From Sphingobium sufflavum (GTDB lineage Bacteria > Pseudomonadota > Alphaproteobacteria > Sphingomonadales > Sphingomonadaceae): a stretch of DNA of 64,000 nt. The stretch is from assembly GCF_021403115.1 (NCBI RefSeq), contig NZ_JAJSSH010000005.1:124001-188000 (forward strand), in the 5' to 3' direction. Both the position numbers and the translations under genes were made by a program. Numbering within the stretch: the first letter of the stretch is position 1; each line of letters opens with the position of its first letter. Shown here piece after piece: positions 45,511 through 53,652 of the stretch. The notes under the pieces are model-generated. The model saw only the letters and a program-made list of their open reading frames with translations. It did not search any database and was not told where the DNA came from.

Positions 45511-46890
45511 ATGCTGATCCGCAACGCCGACATTCACGGGCGGGGCATCGCCGACCTGCGAATAGCGGGCGACCGCATCGCCGCCATCGGCACGCTGCCC
45601 GCCCGTGCCGATGAACCGGTGCTGGAGGCGCGCGGGGGCGCGCTGCTGCCCGGCCTGCACGACCATCATATCCATCTGGCCGCCTTGGCCGCCCGGCGCG
45701 ACTCGATCCCCTGCGGTCCGCCCGACGTGACGGACGCGGCGATGCTGGCCGACCGTCTCGCTATTCCCGGCACCGGATGGATACGCGGCATCGGCTATCA
45801 TGAGAGTGTCGCGGGTATGCTGGACCGCGCCCGGCTCGACCGGATGGTCCCCGGCCGCCCGGTGCGTATCCAGCATCGCTCCGGCCGTATGTGGTTCTTC
45901 AACTCCGCCGGACTGGAGATCATCCTGTCGGCGGCCGATGCGCCGCCGGGACTCGACCGGGCGACCGGCCGATTGTTCGACGAGGATCGCTGGCTGCGCG
46001 CAGCCTTGGGCGGCACCCCGCCGGATTTCGCGGGCGTCAGCGCGGCACTGGCGGCCTTTGGCATCACCGGCATCACCGACATGTCGCCCGCCAACGACCC
46101 CGCCATGGCGGCCCATTTCGCCGCGCAACAGGCATCCGGGCATCTGCGCCAGCGCGTCCACCTCGCGGGCACCCTCTCCCTTGTCGAGGCGGCCGCCACC
46201 GACCGGCTCACCATCGGCCCGGCCAAGCTGCACCTGCATGAGGCCGACCTGCCCGATTATGACGCGGCGGTCGCCTTCATCGTCGCCGCCCATGCGCAGG
46301 GGCGGGGGGTCGCCATCCATTGCGTCTCGGAGACCGAACTGGTGTTCGCGCTGGCCGCGCTGTCGGAGGCCGGTCCCCGCCCCGGCGACCGCATCGAACA
46401 TGCCTCCATCGCCCCGGACACGGCGATGGCGGAGATGGCGCATATGGGCTTGGCGGTCGTGTCCCAGCCCCATTTCATCGCGGAACGCGGCGATCAGTAT
46501 CGCGAGATGGTGGAGCCGCAGTCGGTCCCCCACCTCTACCGCCTGCGCGCCTTTCGCGATGCGGGTGTCACGCTGGCCGGGGGGAGCGACGCGCCCTTTG
46601 GCGAACCCGATCCATGGACCGCAATGCACGCCGCCGTCAGCCGCCGCACCCGCAACGGCCATGCCATCGGCCCGGACGAGGCGCTCTCCCCCGAACAGGC
46701 GCTGGCGCTCTTTCTGGCGGACCCGGCGGACCTGACCCGGCAGCGCGCGGTGGCGGTGGACGCCGCGGCGGACCTCTGCCTGCTCGACCGGCCCTGGGAA
46801 GAGGCGCGCACCCGCCTTTCAGCCCGCGATGTCCGCGCCACCATCCTCGGCGGGATCATCCTGAACGATCGCGTCGATCAGGCCCCATGA
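45511..46890 (+). CDS. Amidohydrolase family 3 (YtcJ-like) metal hydrolase
   Basis: This 459-residue TIM-barrel amidohydrolase has the metal-binding HDHHIH near residue 52, a His-containing GVAIHCVSETE and RIEHASI, and the final Asp in LAGGSDAPF. The N-terminal small beta domain (MLIRNADIHGRGIADLRIAG) is typical. Members hydrolyse amide or ring C-N bonds in varied substrates. It is the last gene of the ligase/CoA-transferase unit. Its 3' end overlaps the convergent crotonase gene by 72 bases. Confidence 0.88.
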   Translation: MLIRNADIHGRGIADLRIAGDRIAAIGTLPARADEPVLEARGGALLPGLHDHHIHLAALAARRDSIPCGPPDVTDAAMLADRLAIPGTGWIRGIGYHESVAGMLDRARLDRMVPGRPVRIQHRSGRMWFFNSAGLEIILSAADAPPGLDRATGRLFDEDRWLRAALGGTPPDFAGVSAALAAFGITGITDMSPANDPAMAAHFAAQQASGHLRQRVHLAGTLSLVEAAATDRLTIGPAKLHLHEADLPDYDAAVAFIVAAHAQGRGVAIHCVSETELVFALAALSEAGPRPGDRIEHASIAPDTAMAEMAHMGLAVVSQPHFIAERGDQYREMVEPQSVPHLYRLRAFRDAGVTLAGGSDAPFGEPDPWTAMHAAVSRRTRNGHAIGPDEALSPEQALALFLADPADLTRQRAVAVDAAADLCLLDRPWEEARTRLSARDVRATILGGIILNDRVDQAP

Positions 46891-47835
46891 CAGGGCGGTC
46901 GCCGCGTCGATCCGCCGGCCGGACAGGATCATCAGCCCGGCCCGCTGCCGCCCGATCCGCCGCGACACCGACACACAGCCGCCCGCGCCGGGCAGCAGGC
47001 CCATCGCCAGTTCGGGCAGGTGAAACCAGCTGTTCGCCGTCGCGGTGACGCGCCCGGCAAAGGCCGCCATCTCCAGCCCCGCCCCCACGCACGCCCCCTG
47101 CACATGCACGCTCAGCCGCTCGCCACAGGCCGCCAGCAGGGGCGCGGGCAGGGTCGCCATGCGGATGGCATGGGCCACCACCGGATCGCGAGTCGTGCCG
47201 AATTCGTCGAGGTCCGCGCCCACGCAGAACGCCTTACCCGCACCGCGCAGCGTCACCGCCCGCACATCGGGGTCGAGCGTCGCGACCAGCAGCGCCTCCC
47301 GCAAGGCGTCGCGCAGCGCCCGGTCGATGGCGTTGCGCGACGCCGGACGGTCGATCAGCAGGTCCAGCCGCCCGCCGACCCGCTCCAGCCGCAGCGCGCC
47401 CTCTGGCGAAGGCTTCGCCCCTGCCCCTGTCTTTACCCGCGCCCGCGCCGCCAGCCACGCGCCATGCTCCGCCCCGCCCTGAAGCAGGCCATAGGCGATG
47501 GATTCCTGCACCAGTGCAGCCTCCACCCCCTGCCCCTCTATCCCGCGCAGCAATTGCACGGTCACTGCCGCCGCGTGCGGATGGGCGGTGATGGACTCGA
47601 CCAGCGACTCCAGCCGAACCGGCGATTCCAGCACCATGTCCAGCCGATGCGCCAGCGGATGACGCGCATCGCCCACGCCGATCAGGGGGCAAGGCGGCAG
47701 GGGAACAGGCGGGGGGGGAAAGGGCGGCAGGGACTCCACCGATCCTGAGAGGTCGAGCAGCCGCAAAGGCGGCGCGCCATCCCACAATCCGGCGGCCAGC
47801 GCGTGCCCATGGATGAAATATCGGTCGCTCGTCAC
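46819..47835 (-). CDS. Crotonase-family protein with long N-terminal extension
   Basis: The C-terminal domain (about 170-338) is a crotonase: RPASRNAIDRALRDALREAL, AFCVGADLDEFG (oxyanion hole), VQGACVGAGLEMAAFAGRVT, and LLPGAGGCVSVSRRIG. About 165 residues precede it, with a poly-Pro stretch (PPFPPPPVPLPP) and VQESIAYGLLQGGAEHGAWL, which itself resembles the end of a crotonase. The start is a GTG at 47835 with AAGG 8 bases upstream; a GTG at 47862 is possible. A run of eight G's (47711-47718) lies in the extension. The gene is convergent to the amidohydrolase with a 72-base overlap. Reaction unknown. Confidence 0.8.
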   Translation of the reverse strand: MTSDRYFIHGHALAAGLWDGAPPLRLLDLSGSVESLPPFPPPPVPLPPCPLIGVGDARHPLAHRLDMVLESPVRLESLVESITAHPHAAAVTVQLLRGIEGQGVEAALVQESIAYGLLQGGAEHGAWLAARARVKTGAGAKPSPEGALRLERVGGRLDLLIDRPASRNAIDRALRDALREALLVATLDPDVRAVTLRGAGKAFCVGADLDEFGTTRDPVVAHAIRMATLPAPLLAACGERLSVHVQGACVGAGLEMAAFAGRVTATANSWFHLPELAMGLLPGAGGCVSVSRRIGRQRAGLMILSGRRIDAATALSWGLIDAIVQDDPAEDGGADIAG

Positions 47836-47947
47836 CGCACCAGCCTTAACGCGCCGGGCCACCGCCGCAACCCGATGTCCGCAAAGCCCTGTCCCGGCGC
47901 AGGAAACGAGATGCCCTCATTTTCTGTTGACAAGGCCGGGCGCAATA

Positions 47948-47960
47948 GTGTCTTTTACAC
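47948..47960. promoter_or_regulatory. Possible operator before the IclR gene
   Basis: GTGT and ACAC flank CTTTT in the leader of the IclR gene, shortly after a TTGACA at 47927-47932. The dyad is short. Autoregulation by the IclR protein or control of the divergent crotonase is possible but unproven. Confidence 0.3.
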
Positions 47961-47981
47961 ACAAAGATAGGGAGAGTCTGA

Positions 47982-48794
47982 ATGGCTGGTACCGCAGCGA
48001 TGAATAAGGCCAAGATCGCCAAGCGCGTGATCGAGGTACTCGAATTCTTTGACGAGGAACATCGTGAAGCGACGGTGATGGACATCGTGCGCCGTTATAA
48101 ACGGCCGCAATCCAGCACTTCGGAACTGCTGACCAGTCTGGTCGACCTGGGCCTGTTGTACAAAGACCCGCTGTCCCGCTCCTATACGCTCACCCCGCGC
48201 GCCGCGATGCTGGGGTCGCACTTCCAGCCCGCGATCGTGCGCGACGGGCGACTCGCGACGTTGATCGACCGCCTCCACGCCCAGACCGGCCTCGGCCTTG
48301 CGCTGTTCGGCATGGTGGGCCTGAATTGCCAGATCTTCACCTGGCGTTCCGGCGCGCGCCGCATCGCCAGCAGCCGCCCCGAAGGCATCACCGGCGGGAT
48401 GCAGGAACGGCTGACGGACAGCGCGGTCGGCTGGCTCCTCCTCTCCTCCGTGGCCCAGCCGCGCCGCGACGGCATGGTCCGCCGCCTCAACGCGGAAGGC
48501 AGCGAGGATCGCAAGTTCGCCTTTGCCGACATGTCCGCCCGCCTCCAATCCTGCGCGGAGCGCGGCTATGCGGTCGGCCCGCTCGGCTATGACAGCACGG
48601 CGGACATGTGCGCCGTGCTGTTGCCCGACCAGCCGGACAACCGGCCCATGGCGCTGGCCTTCACCTATGACGCCGCCGACCGGGTCGATACGTCGGCGCT
48701 GGTCCAGTGCCTGCAATATGGCGTGCAGCGGTGCGCGGAGACGTCCGGCATCAACAATGCGATGGTCCAGCCCTTTCCCAGCGCCGCCGCCTGA
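47982..48794 (+). CDS. IclR-family transcriptional regulator
   Basis: This 270-residue protein has a winged helix-turn-helix at about 12-70 (IAKRVIEVLEFFDEEHREAT, then RPQSSTSELLTSLVDLGLLY). A GAF-like effector domain follows, including LIDRLHAQTGLGLALFGMVG and CAERGYAVGPLGYD. GGGAGAG stands 6 bases before the ATG. It is divergent from the crotonase, and the SDR follows downstream on its strand. IclR regulators often sense aromatic or acyl pathway intermediates; the effector here is unknown. Confidence 0.88.
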   Translation: MAGTAAMNKAKIAKRVIEVLEFFDEEHREATVMDIVRRYKRPQSSTSELLTSLVDLGLLYKDPLSRSYTLTPRAAMLGSHFQPAIVRDGRLATLIDRLHAQTGLGLALFGMVGLNCQIFTWRSGARRIASSRPEGITGGMQERLTDSAVGWLLLSSVAQPRRDGMVRRLNAEGSEDRKFAFADMSARLQSCAERGYAVGPLGYDSTADMCAVLLPDQPDNRPMALAFTYDAADRVDTSALVQCLQYGVQRCAETSGINNAMVQPFPSAAA

Positions 48795-48960
48795 TCCTGT
48801 CCGCCGCCGCCGGACCCTCCCCATGGGAGAGCGTCCGGGCGGGGCGAATATGGCCTGATCCGCACAATCCGGCGCGTCTTCGGCGCTGCCGTCCATCCCC
48901 CGCCGCCCGCTTTTGGCCTAGCCAGAACATAGGACAGGGCATGACCCGTGGGAGAGAGAC

Positions 48961-49773
48961 ATGGATACCGGACTGGCTGGCAAGACCGTCATCATCACCG
49001 GCGCGACCGCGAATATCGGCCGCGCCATCGCACTGGATTTCGCGGCGGAGGGCGCCCGGCTGCTGCTGGTCGGCCGTGATGCGGAGGCCGGCGCGCGGGT
49101 CGTCGCCCTCGCCACGGAACGCGGCGCACAGGCCGCCCTGTTCCTCGCGGCGGACATGACCGATCCCGCCGCCCCCGCCCGCATAGTGGAAGCGGCCGAA
49201 ACGCTCGGCCCGGTGGAGGTGCTGGTCAACAATGTCGGCGGCAATGTGGGCATGGGCGTGTTCGCCGACTCCGACCCCGCGACCTGGGCCGGCGACATCG
49301 ACATCAACCTGGGCACCGTGCTGCGCATGACCCATGCGGTCCTGCCCGGCATGATCGCCCGCAAATCCGGCTCCATCGTCAACATGGGGTCGACCGCCGG
49401 GATCGTCGGCGATTATATGCTGCCCGTCTATTCCGCCGCCAAGAGCGCGGTGCATGGCTTCACCGTCATCCTCGCCAAGGAACTGGGCCAGCATGGCATC
49501 CGCGTGAACTGCGTCGCGCCCTATGGCACCATGTCGGCCGATCCCGACGCCTATAGCAAGGGCAGCCGTTTCAACCGCGAGACCGGCTTCATGATGACCG
49601 CCTTTGCGGACGTGCCCGCCGAGGAGAAGAGCAAGCGCGCCCGCAAGCCCGTGCTCGCCCGGCAGGTCGCCATGGCGGAGGAAGTCTCGTCCGCCGTGGT
49701 CTATCTCGCCTCGACCGGCGCCAGCTACATGACCGGCCAGATCGTGCAGGTGGATGGCGGTTCGCTCCTCTAG
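48961..49773 (+). CDS. Short-chain dehydrogenase/reductase (SDR)
   Basis: This 270-residue SDR has TGATANIG (14-21), [17 protein letters not shown] and the catalytic YSAAK. The C-terminus [10 protein letters not shown] is the usual SDR end. GGGAGAG lies just upstream of the ATG. The stop TAG is the first three bases of repeat B copy 2, so the repeat has defined this 3' end. Its substrate is probably a hydroxy or keto intermediate of the surrounding pathway; this is inference from the neighbours. Confidence 0.9.
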   Translation: MDTGLAGKTVIITGATANIGRAIALDFAAEGARLLLVGRDAEAGARVVALATERGAQAALFLAADMTDPAAPARIVEAAETLGPVEVLVNNVGGNVGMGVFADSDPATWAGDIDINLGTVLRMTHAVLPGMIARKSGSIVNMGSTAGIVGDYMLPVYSAAKSAVHGFTVILAKELGQHGIRVNCVAPYGTMSADPDAYSKGSRFNRETGFMMTAFADVPAEEKSKRARKPVLARQVAMAEEVSSAVVYLASTGASYMTGQIVQVDGGSLL

Positions 49774-49914
49774 GGCGTGAGGACTTTTCCTTGAATCGTC
49801 CTTGCCGGCGCAGCGAGCCGAAGGCGGGCATAGCCCCCATCCATGGGCGCCGCAGTGGATTGCGTCGCTGCGCTCGCACGGACGAGGCGGGTGGATTTAG
49901 CGTCATCCCGCTCT
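49771..49914. repeat. Dispersed repeat B, copy 2 (MITE-like)
   Basis: About 144 bases from TAGGGCGTGAGGAC to GTCATCCCGCTCT, with ends inverted relative to each other (the left end TAGGGCGTGAGGAC and the inverse of the right end AGAGCGGGATGAC differ at a few bases). Shared blocks with 14809-14946 are CTTGAATCGTC, GCGCAGCG, GACGAGG.GGGT and CGTCATC.CGCTCT. No coding capacity; mobility would need a transposase elsewhere. Confidence 0.6.
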
Positions 49915-50067
49915 GACTGCGCGCCATCGCGGGCGGCGAATGTAGCCGACCGCGACAGGCGCACAATTTGCGACACTTTCGGACAGATGTGACGTGCCCC
50001 GGCATCGCCCCGCGACAGGCGGGGCCTAGACCGGCTTCATCGAAATTCAATCGAAGGGGTTATCGAC

Positions 50068-50250
50068 ATGACACGGATGCTGATCGCGCTGGCTGCTGCC
50101 GCCACCACCATGCTCTCCTTTGCGGCGGTCAACGCCATGACGCCGCGCGCACCGCACGCGCCCCAACCGCGCATCGTCTCCGCCACCGCCGAGGGTCAGC
50201 CCATCATTCTGGCCCGCATGGTCGTGCGCGACGGGCCGCAGACGAACTGA
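50068..50250 (+). CDS. Tiny exported protein, 60 residues, tandem copy 1
   Basis: MTRMLIALAAAATTMLSFAA is a signal peptide. The mature peptide carries RIVSATAEGQPIILARMVVR. AAGGGG stands before the ATG. It is paralogous to the next small gene: both end PRI(V/I)S(A/T)TA(E/D)GQPIILARMVVRD. No cysteine or enzyme motif is present. A mature length of 35-40 residues makes an enzyme unlikely; it could be a secreted peptide, envelope peptide or the leader of a processed product. Function unknown. Confidence 0.72.
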   Translation: MTRMLIALAAAATTMLSFAAVNAMTPRAPHAPQPRIVSATAEGQPIILARMVVRDGPQTN

Positions 50251-50332
50251 GCATCCTTCATGCCGGGGACGTAAAGGCCGTTAACCGCGCCACGCTAAGA
50301 TCGGCCGCGGGGACCAATGGAAAGGCGCGGAT

Positions 50333-50482
50333 ATGAAGATCCTGATTCTGTTGGCGTCGACCGCCACGACCATGGCCTCCTTCGCCACGTTGGGCGCAGC
50401 ACCGCCGCCCGCGCCCCGGATCATCTCGACCACGGCGGACGGCCAGCCGATCATTTTGGCGCGCATGGTCGTGCGCGACTGA
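50333..50482 (+). CDS. Tiny exported protein, 49 residues, tandem copy 2
   Basis: The frame reads MKILILLASTATTMASFATL, then GAAPPPAPRIISTTADGQPI and ILARMVVRD. A signal peptide leaves a mature peptide of about 28 residues that matches copy 1 in its conserved core (RIISTTADGQPIILARMVVR). AAAGG lies 8 bases before the ATG. The stop is followed by a hairpin terminator. Two adjacent, diverged copies with the same core argue for a real coding gene despite the small size. Confidence 0.65.
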   Translation: MKILILLASTATTMASFATLGAAPPPAPRIISTTADGQPIILARMVVRD

Positions 50483-50530
50483 CGCGAAGGGCCGAATGGC
50501 GCACCGGATCGAATGACGCGGCGGGCCGAA

Positions 50531-50560
50531 AAAAGGGCGGACATCCCTGCCCGCCCTTTT
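50531..50560. terminator. Bidirectional rho-independent terminator
   Basis: AAAAGGGCGG and CCGCCCTTTT form a perfect 10-bp stem around ACATCCCTGC, with A's and T's at the ends on both strands. It separates the tiny-protein gene from the convergent VOC gene. Confidence 0.8.
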
Positions 50561-50564
50561 GCGA

Positions 50565-51038
50565 TTACTTCATGCCGCCGGTCATCCCGGCCCAGCGTTC
50601 CGGCGTGCACCAGACATATTCCAGATAATGGCCCAGCGTGTCGCGCGCATCGAGGTACAGGAATTTGAGCTGGTCGCCGCTCTTGCCCTCGATGGCGATC
50701 TTCCAGCCTTCCCGGTCCACCTTGGCGCGGAAGCTGTCCCAGTCGTCCACGCGCATGTTGATATGGTGGAACTTCATGCTGTCGTCGTCCGGCAGGTCGT
50801 CGGCATAGACGTCGACAAAGCCCTCCACCGGCTCGATCAGCTCATATTGCAGGTCGCCGACCCAGACGAAGGCCAGTTTCTGCTTTGCCTTGCCGGTGCC
50901 GCGCGGCGTCCAGATTTCCTGCTCGATCTCGAAGCTGCGGACATCCGCGCCCGCGCCCAGTTTCGTGCGGAACGTCTCCAGCGCCTTCTCGATGTTGCGC
51001 GTGATATAGGCGTTCTGGAAATGATAGCCTTCCAACAT
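50565..51038 (-). CDS. VOC-family (glyoxalase/dioxygenase fold) protein
   Basis: This 157-residue protein has the beta-alpha-beta-beta-beta units of the vicinal oxygen chelate fold: MLEGYHFQNAYITRNIEKAL, then KLAFVWVGDLQYELIEPVEG, FHHINMRVDDWDSFRAKVDR and LYLDARDTLGHYLEYVW. Metal ligands in the family are His/Glu at strand ends; His6, Glu66, His92 and Glu138 type positions are plausible. It may be an epimerase, dioxygenase or lyase. Fourteen bases separate it from the sulfotransferase upstream, so the two are one transcript. GGGAGAG precedes the ATG. Confidence 0.82.
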   Translation of the reverse strand: MLEGYHFQNAYITRNIEKALETFRTKLGAGADVRSFEIEQEIWTPRGTGKAKQKLAFVWVGDLQYELIEPVEGFVDVYADDLPDDDSMKFHHINMRVDDWDSFRAKVDREGWKIAIEGKSGDQLKFLYLDARDTLGHYLEYVWCTPERWAGMTGGMK

Positions 51039-51052
51039 GATCGTCTCTCCCC

Positions 51053-52201
51053 TCAGCCTTCGCGGGCCACGTCGTAGCGTGACAGATAGCGGTCGAAGCC
51101 CTTCTCCAACTGCCCCAGCGTCAGGCCATATTGTTCCAGCTTATATTCGTGGCGGCCGAACTTGCCCTGCGGGTTCGCGGCCAGCCAGTCGCGCATCGCC
51201 TGCTCCGCTTCCGGCGTGAACGCGTCGCCCAGCGCCATGTACAGCGACCGCATCGTCCCGATGGGATCAGTCAGCAGTTCGGCATAATGCACGTCGGCAA
51301 TGCTGTCCTCGCCATGCCTGTCGCGGAAATCCATGATGCGGTCGGCGTGCAGATAGGCCTGATACTGGCAATTCTCGCCCAGCCATTCATGGTCGATATG
51401 GCCCATGAACCCCATGTGGGAGAGGGAGATGATGGAGCAGAAGCTGCCCATGGCGGTAAACGGGTCGCGGTGCGTCCACACCAGCCGCGCATCGGGATAG
51501 GCTGCCTTCAGATACTCCAGATACAGCGCATGGCTCGGCATCTTGAGGTTCCAGACGCCGGGGGCGTCCGCCTGTAGCAACTGGAGGAACCGCTTGTGAT
51601 AATCATAGGCGGAGGTCATGTCCGTGGAGAACAGCCAGTCGCGATAATTGCGCAGCTTGCCCCGCGATTCCAGTTGCAGAGCCTTGAAATCATGGCTCAT
51701 GAAAAAGATGCACTCATTGGGATAGATCGCGGAATTGCGGTAATATTTGCCCATGTGCGGGTTCGCCGCCAGCATCGCCTTTTCCTGCTCCAGCCGGGCG
51801 ATGGCGCGCGGGTCGGTCTTGAGCGTCGCGCTGGTCGCGGGCGGCACCGGATCGTCGATTTCCCACGTCAGCGCAGACCGGCGCGCAGGGTCGCAGGCGA
51901 GCAGGTTGCTGAGCAGCGTGGTGCCCGTGCGCGGGATGCCGAACACGAACACGGGACGCTCGACCGGGCGATCCAGCACGTCGGGGCGGCTGTCGATATA
52001 GGCGGTGGTCTTGAGCCGGCCTTCCAGATTCTGGAGCATCAGCCCCTTGAAACGCTCGACGAAATTATCGGCGGTGCCCAGGCTGTTATAGTCGGCGACG
52101 ATGACCTCCAGCCCCTCCCGGAAGCTGTCGCTGTCGAACCTGTCCAGACCCGTATTCTTCTGCGCTTCCTCGATCAGCTGATCCACGACCAGTTCGGCCA
52201 T
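51053..52201 (-). CDS. Sulfotransferase-family protein
   Basis: This 382-residue protein has the PAPS-binding loop VFGIPRTGTTLLSNLLA (about 86-102) and the second PAPS site around WTHRDPFTAMGSFCS, with NLKMPSHALYLEYL between. These match bacterial sulfotransferases that sulfate hydroxyls of lipids or steroid-like substrates using PAPS. GGGAGG lies 8 bases before the ATG. It heads a two-gene unit with the VOC protein. The acceptor is unknown, and in this region it could mark a detoxifying or signalling side reaction. Confidence 0.85.
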   Translation of the reverse strand: MAELVVDQLIEEAQKNTGLDRFDSDSFREGLEVIVADYNSLGTADNFVERFKGLMLQNLEGRLKTTAYIDSRPDVLDRPVERPVFVFGIPRTGTTLLSNLLACDPARRSALTWEIDDPVPPATSATLKTDPRAIARLEQEKAMLAANPHMGKYYRNSAIYPNECIFFMSHDFKALQLESRGKLRNYRDWLFSTDMTSAYDYHKRFLQLLQADAPGVWNLKMPSHALYLEYLKAAYPDARLVWTHRDPFTAMGSFCSIISLSHMGFMGHIDHEWLGENCQYQAYLHADRIMDFRDRHGEDSIADVHYAELLTDPIGTMRSLYMALGDAFTPEAEQAMRDWLAANPQGKFGRHEYKLEQYGLTLGQLEKGFDRYLSRYDVAREG

Positions 52202-52384
52202 CCGACATTCCTCCCAAGACGTTGACGGGGTTTACGCCGCGCGTCCCCGGTTTCCTACGGTCTTCTGGGTCCGCAGGCGGGGCGACCGCAATGGCCTTGC
52301 CCCTATGCGGACAGCCCAAATGTGGACGTCAGGCCATCAAGCGTGCCCGCATGACTGGCAGCCATGACGGGCCGGCAGGGCGCC

Positions 52385-53266
52385 TCAGTGCCGCATCCGT
52401 TGCAGCACGCGCTGGCGGAACTGACGCGGGGTCAGGCCGGTGGCGCGGCGAAAGGCGTAGGAGAAGCTGGAGGTGGAGGAAAAGCCGATGCTGTAGGCGA
52501 TCGACTTTACGCTCTCGTCCCGGTCCAGCAGCCGCTTGGCGCTCTCGATCCGGCTTTGCACCACATATTCGCCGATGGAGCAGCCCCGGCTGGCGCGGAA
52601 GCCACGGGTCAGTTGCCGCACCGAGATATTGCACAGCGCCGCCAGTTCGGTCAGCGTCGGCGGCTCGCGCACTTCGCGCAACCGCTCGTCGATCAGGCGC
52701 AGCCGCCATGCGGCCAGCCCGCCGCTGCACGGCGCATCGACTACCGCCTCGCAATAACGACCCAGTTCGATGGCGAGCTGCCCCGCGATACATTCCACCA
52801 GCATGGCGCTGCCCAGCCCCGGATTGCGCGCTTCCTCCGCCAGGCGGCGCAACAGGTGGCGCACGGTGTTGCTGGAAATATCGAGGCTGGCCTCCAGCCG
52901 CCGGTCGTTCCAGTCGATGTCGCTGCCCAGCCACTGGTTGATCGCATCACCCCGCAATTCGCAGATGATGGAGCTTTGCACGCCCGCGCCATCCCCCTTC
53001 ACATGAAAGGCCTCGCCCGGTGGCACCAGGAACATGTCCCCCACCCGTTCGAACCGATGCGGTCCCCAATGGTCGCGATAGCAGGCGCGGGTGTTGATCG
53101 GGCGGGGCGTCAGGCACAGATCCAGCCAATAGCCCGACCGCTTCTGCATGATGCAGTTGGACGGGTCGGCCATGGTGAACTGGACCACCTGCGCCGTTGC
53201 GATCGGCACGGTGAGTTCGGCCTGCACCGTCATCTCCACGGGCCTTAGAGTATCCATCACCGGCAT
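52385..53266 (-). CDS. AraC-family transcriptional regulator
   Basis: This 293-residue regulator has a beta-barrel N-terminal effector domain with PSNCIMQKRSGYWLDLCLTP, DMFLVPPGEAFHVK and IICELRGDAINQWL. The C-terminal AraC domain contains LTELAALCNISVRQLTRGFR, VQSRIESAKRLLDR, then VKSIAYSIGFSSTSSFSYAF with the second helix-turn-helix. The start at 53266 follows GGGAGAG. It is divergent from the SDR-led unit at 53.65 kb and likely controls it. It also lies 180 bases from the sulfotransferase start on the same strand. Confidence 0.9.
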   Translation of the reverse strand: MPVMDTLRPVEMTVQAELTVPIATAQVVQFTMADPSNCIMQKRSGYWLDLCLTPRPINTRACYRDHWGPHRFERVGDMFLVPPGEAFHVKGDGAGVQSSIICELRGDAINQWLGSDIDWNDRRLEASLDISSNTVRHLLRRLAEEARNPGLGSAMLVECIAGQLAIELGRYCEAVVDAPCSGGLAAWRLRLIDERLREVREPPTLTELAALCNISVRQLTRGFRASRGCSIGEYVVQSRIESAKRLLDRDESVKSIAYSIGFSSTSSFSYAFRRATGLTPRQFRQRVLQRMRH

Positions 53267-53652
53267 CGCGTCTCTCCCGCTCCCGTCATCGCTTGCCGTG
53301 GGTAGGCTTGCCGTGGATGGGCCTGCCATGGGCCGGCGGGCCGTGGACGGACTGCGATGCACGCTTCATCCCATACAATAGCGCAATCCACCACCGCACC
53401 CAACACACTCTGTCCCGCAGTCTATTTTATGGCCTGCCATCTACATTCTGGCGCATTGCGATCCTGCCCGCCGATGACAGTATCGGGCGGCATCGGCGGC
53501 GGAACGGCGACCCGATTTCGGCACGGGATGGCCCCGCCCCGTTTTTAGGCCCGCTTTCGATATATGACGGCCCGACGGATATAGAGGATGCTGGCGCAAA
53601 CCCGGCCGTTCGATAGGAGCCGTACCAAGCCACGAGTTTTTAGGAGGAATAG
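53267..53652. other. 386-base divergent regulatory gap
   Basis: No gene is supported. The gap separates the AraC gene (leftward) from the SDR unit (rightward) and should hold both promoters and the AraC operator. Near the left end are short imperfect iterations of TTGCCGTGGATGGGCC (53296-53345). A mildly AT-rich segment lies at 53370-53460. No confident -35/-10 pair was found. Confidence 0.5.
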
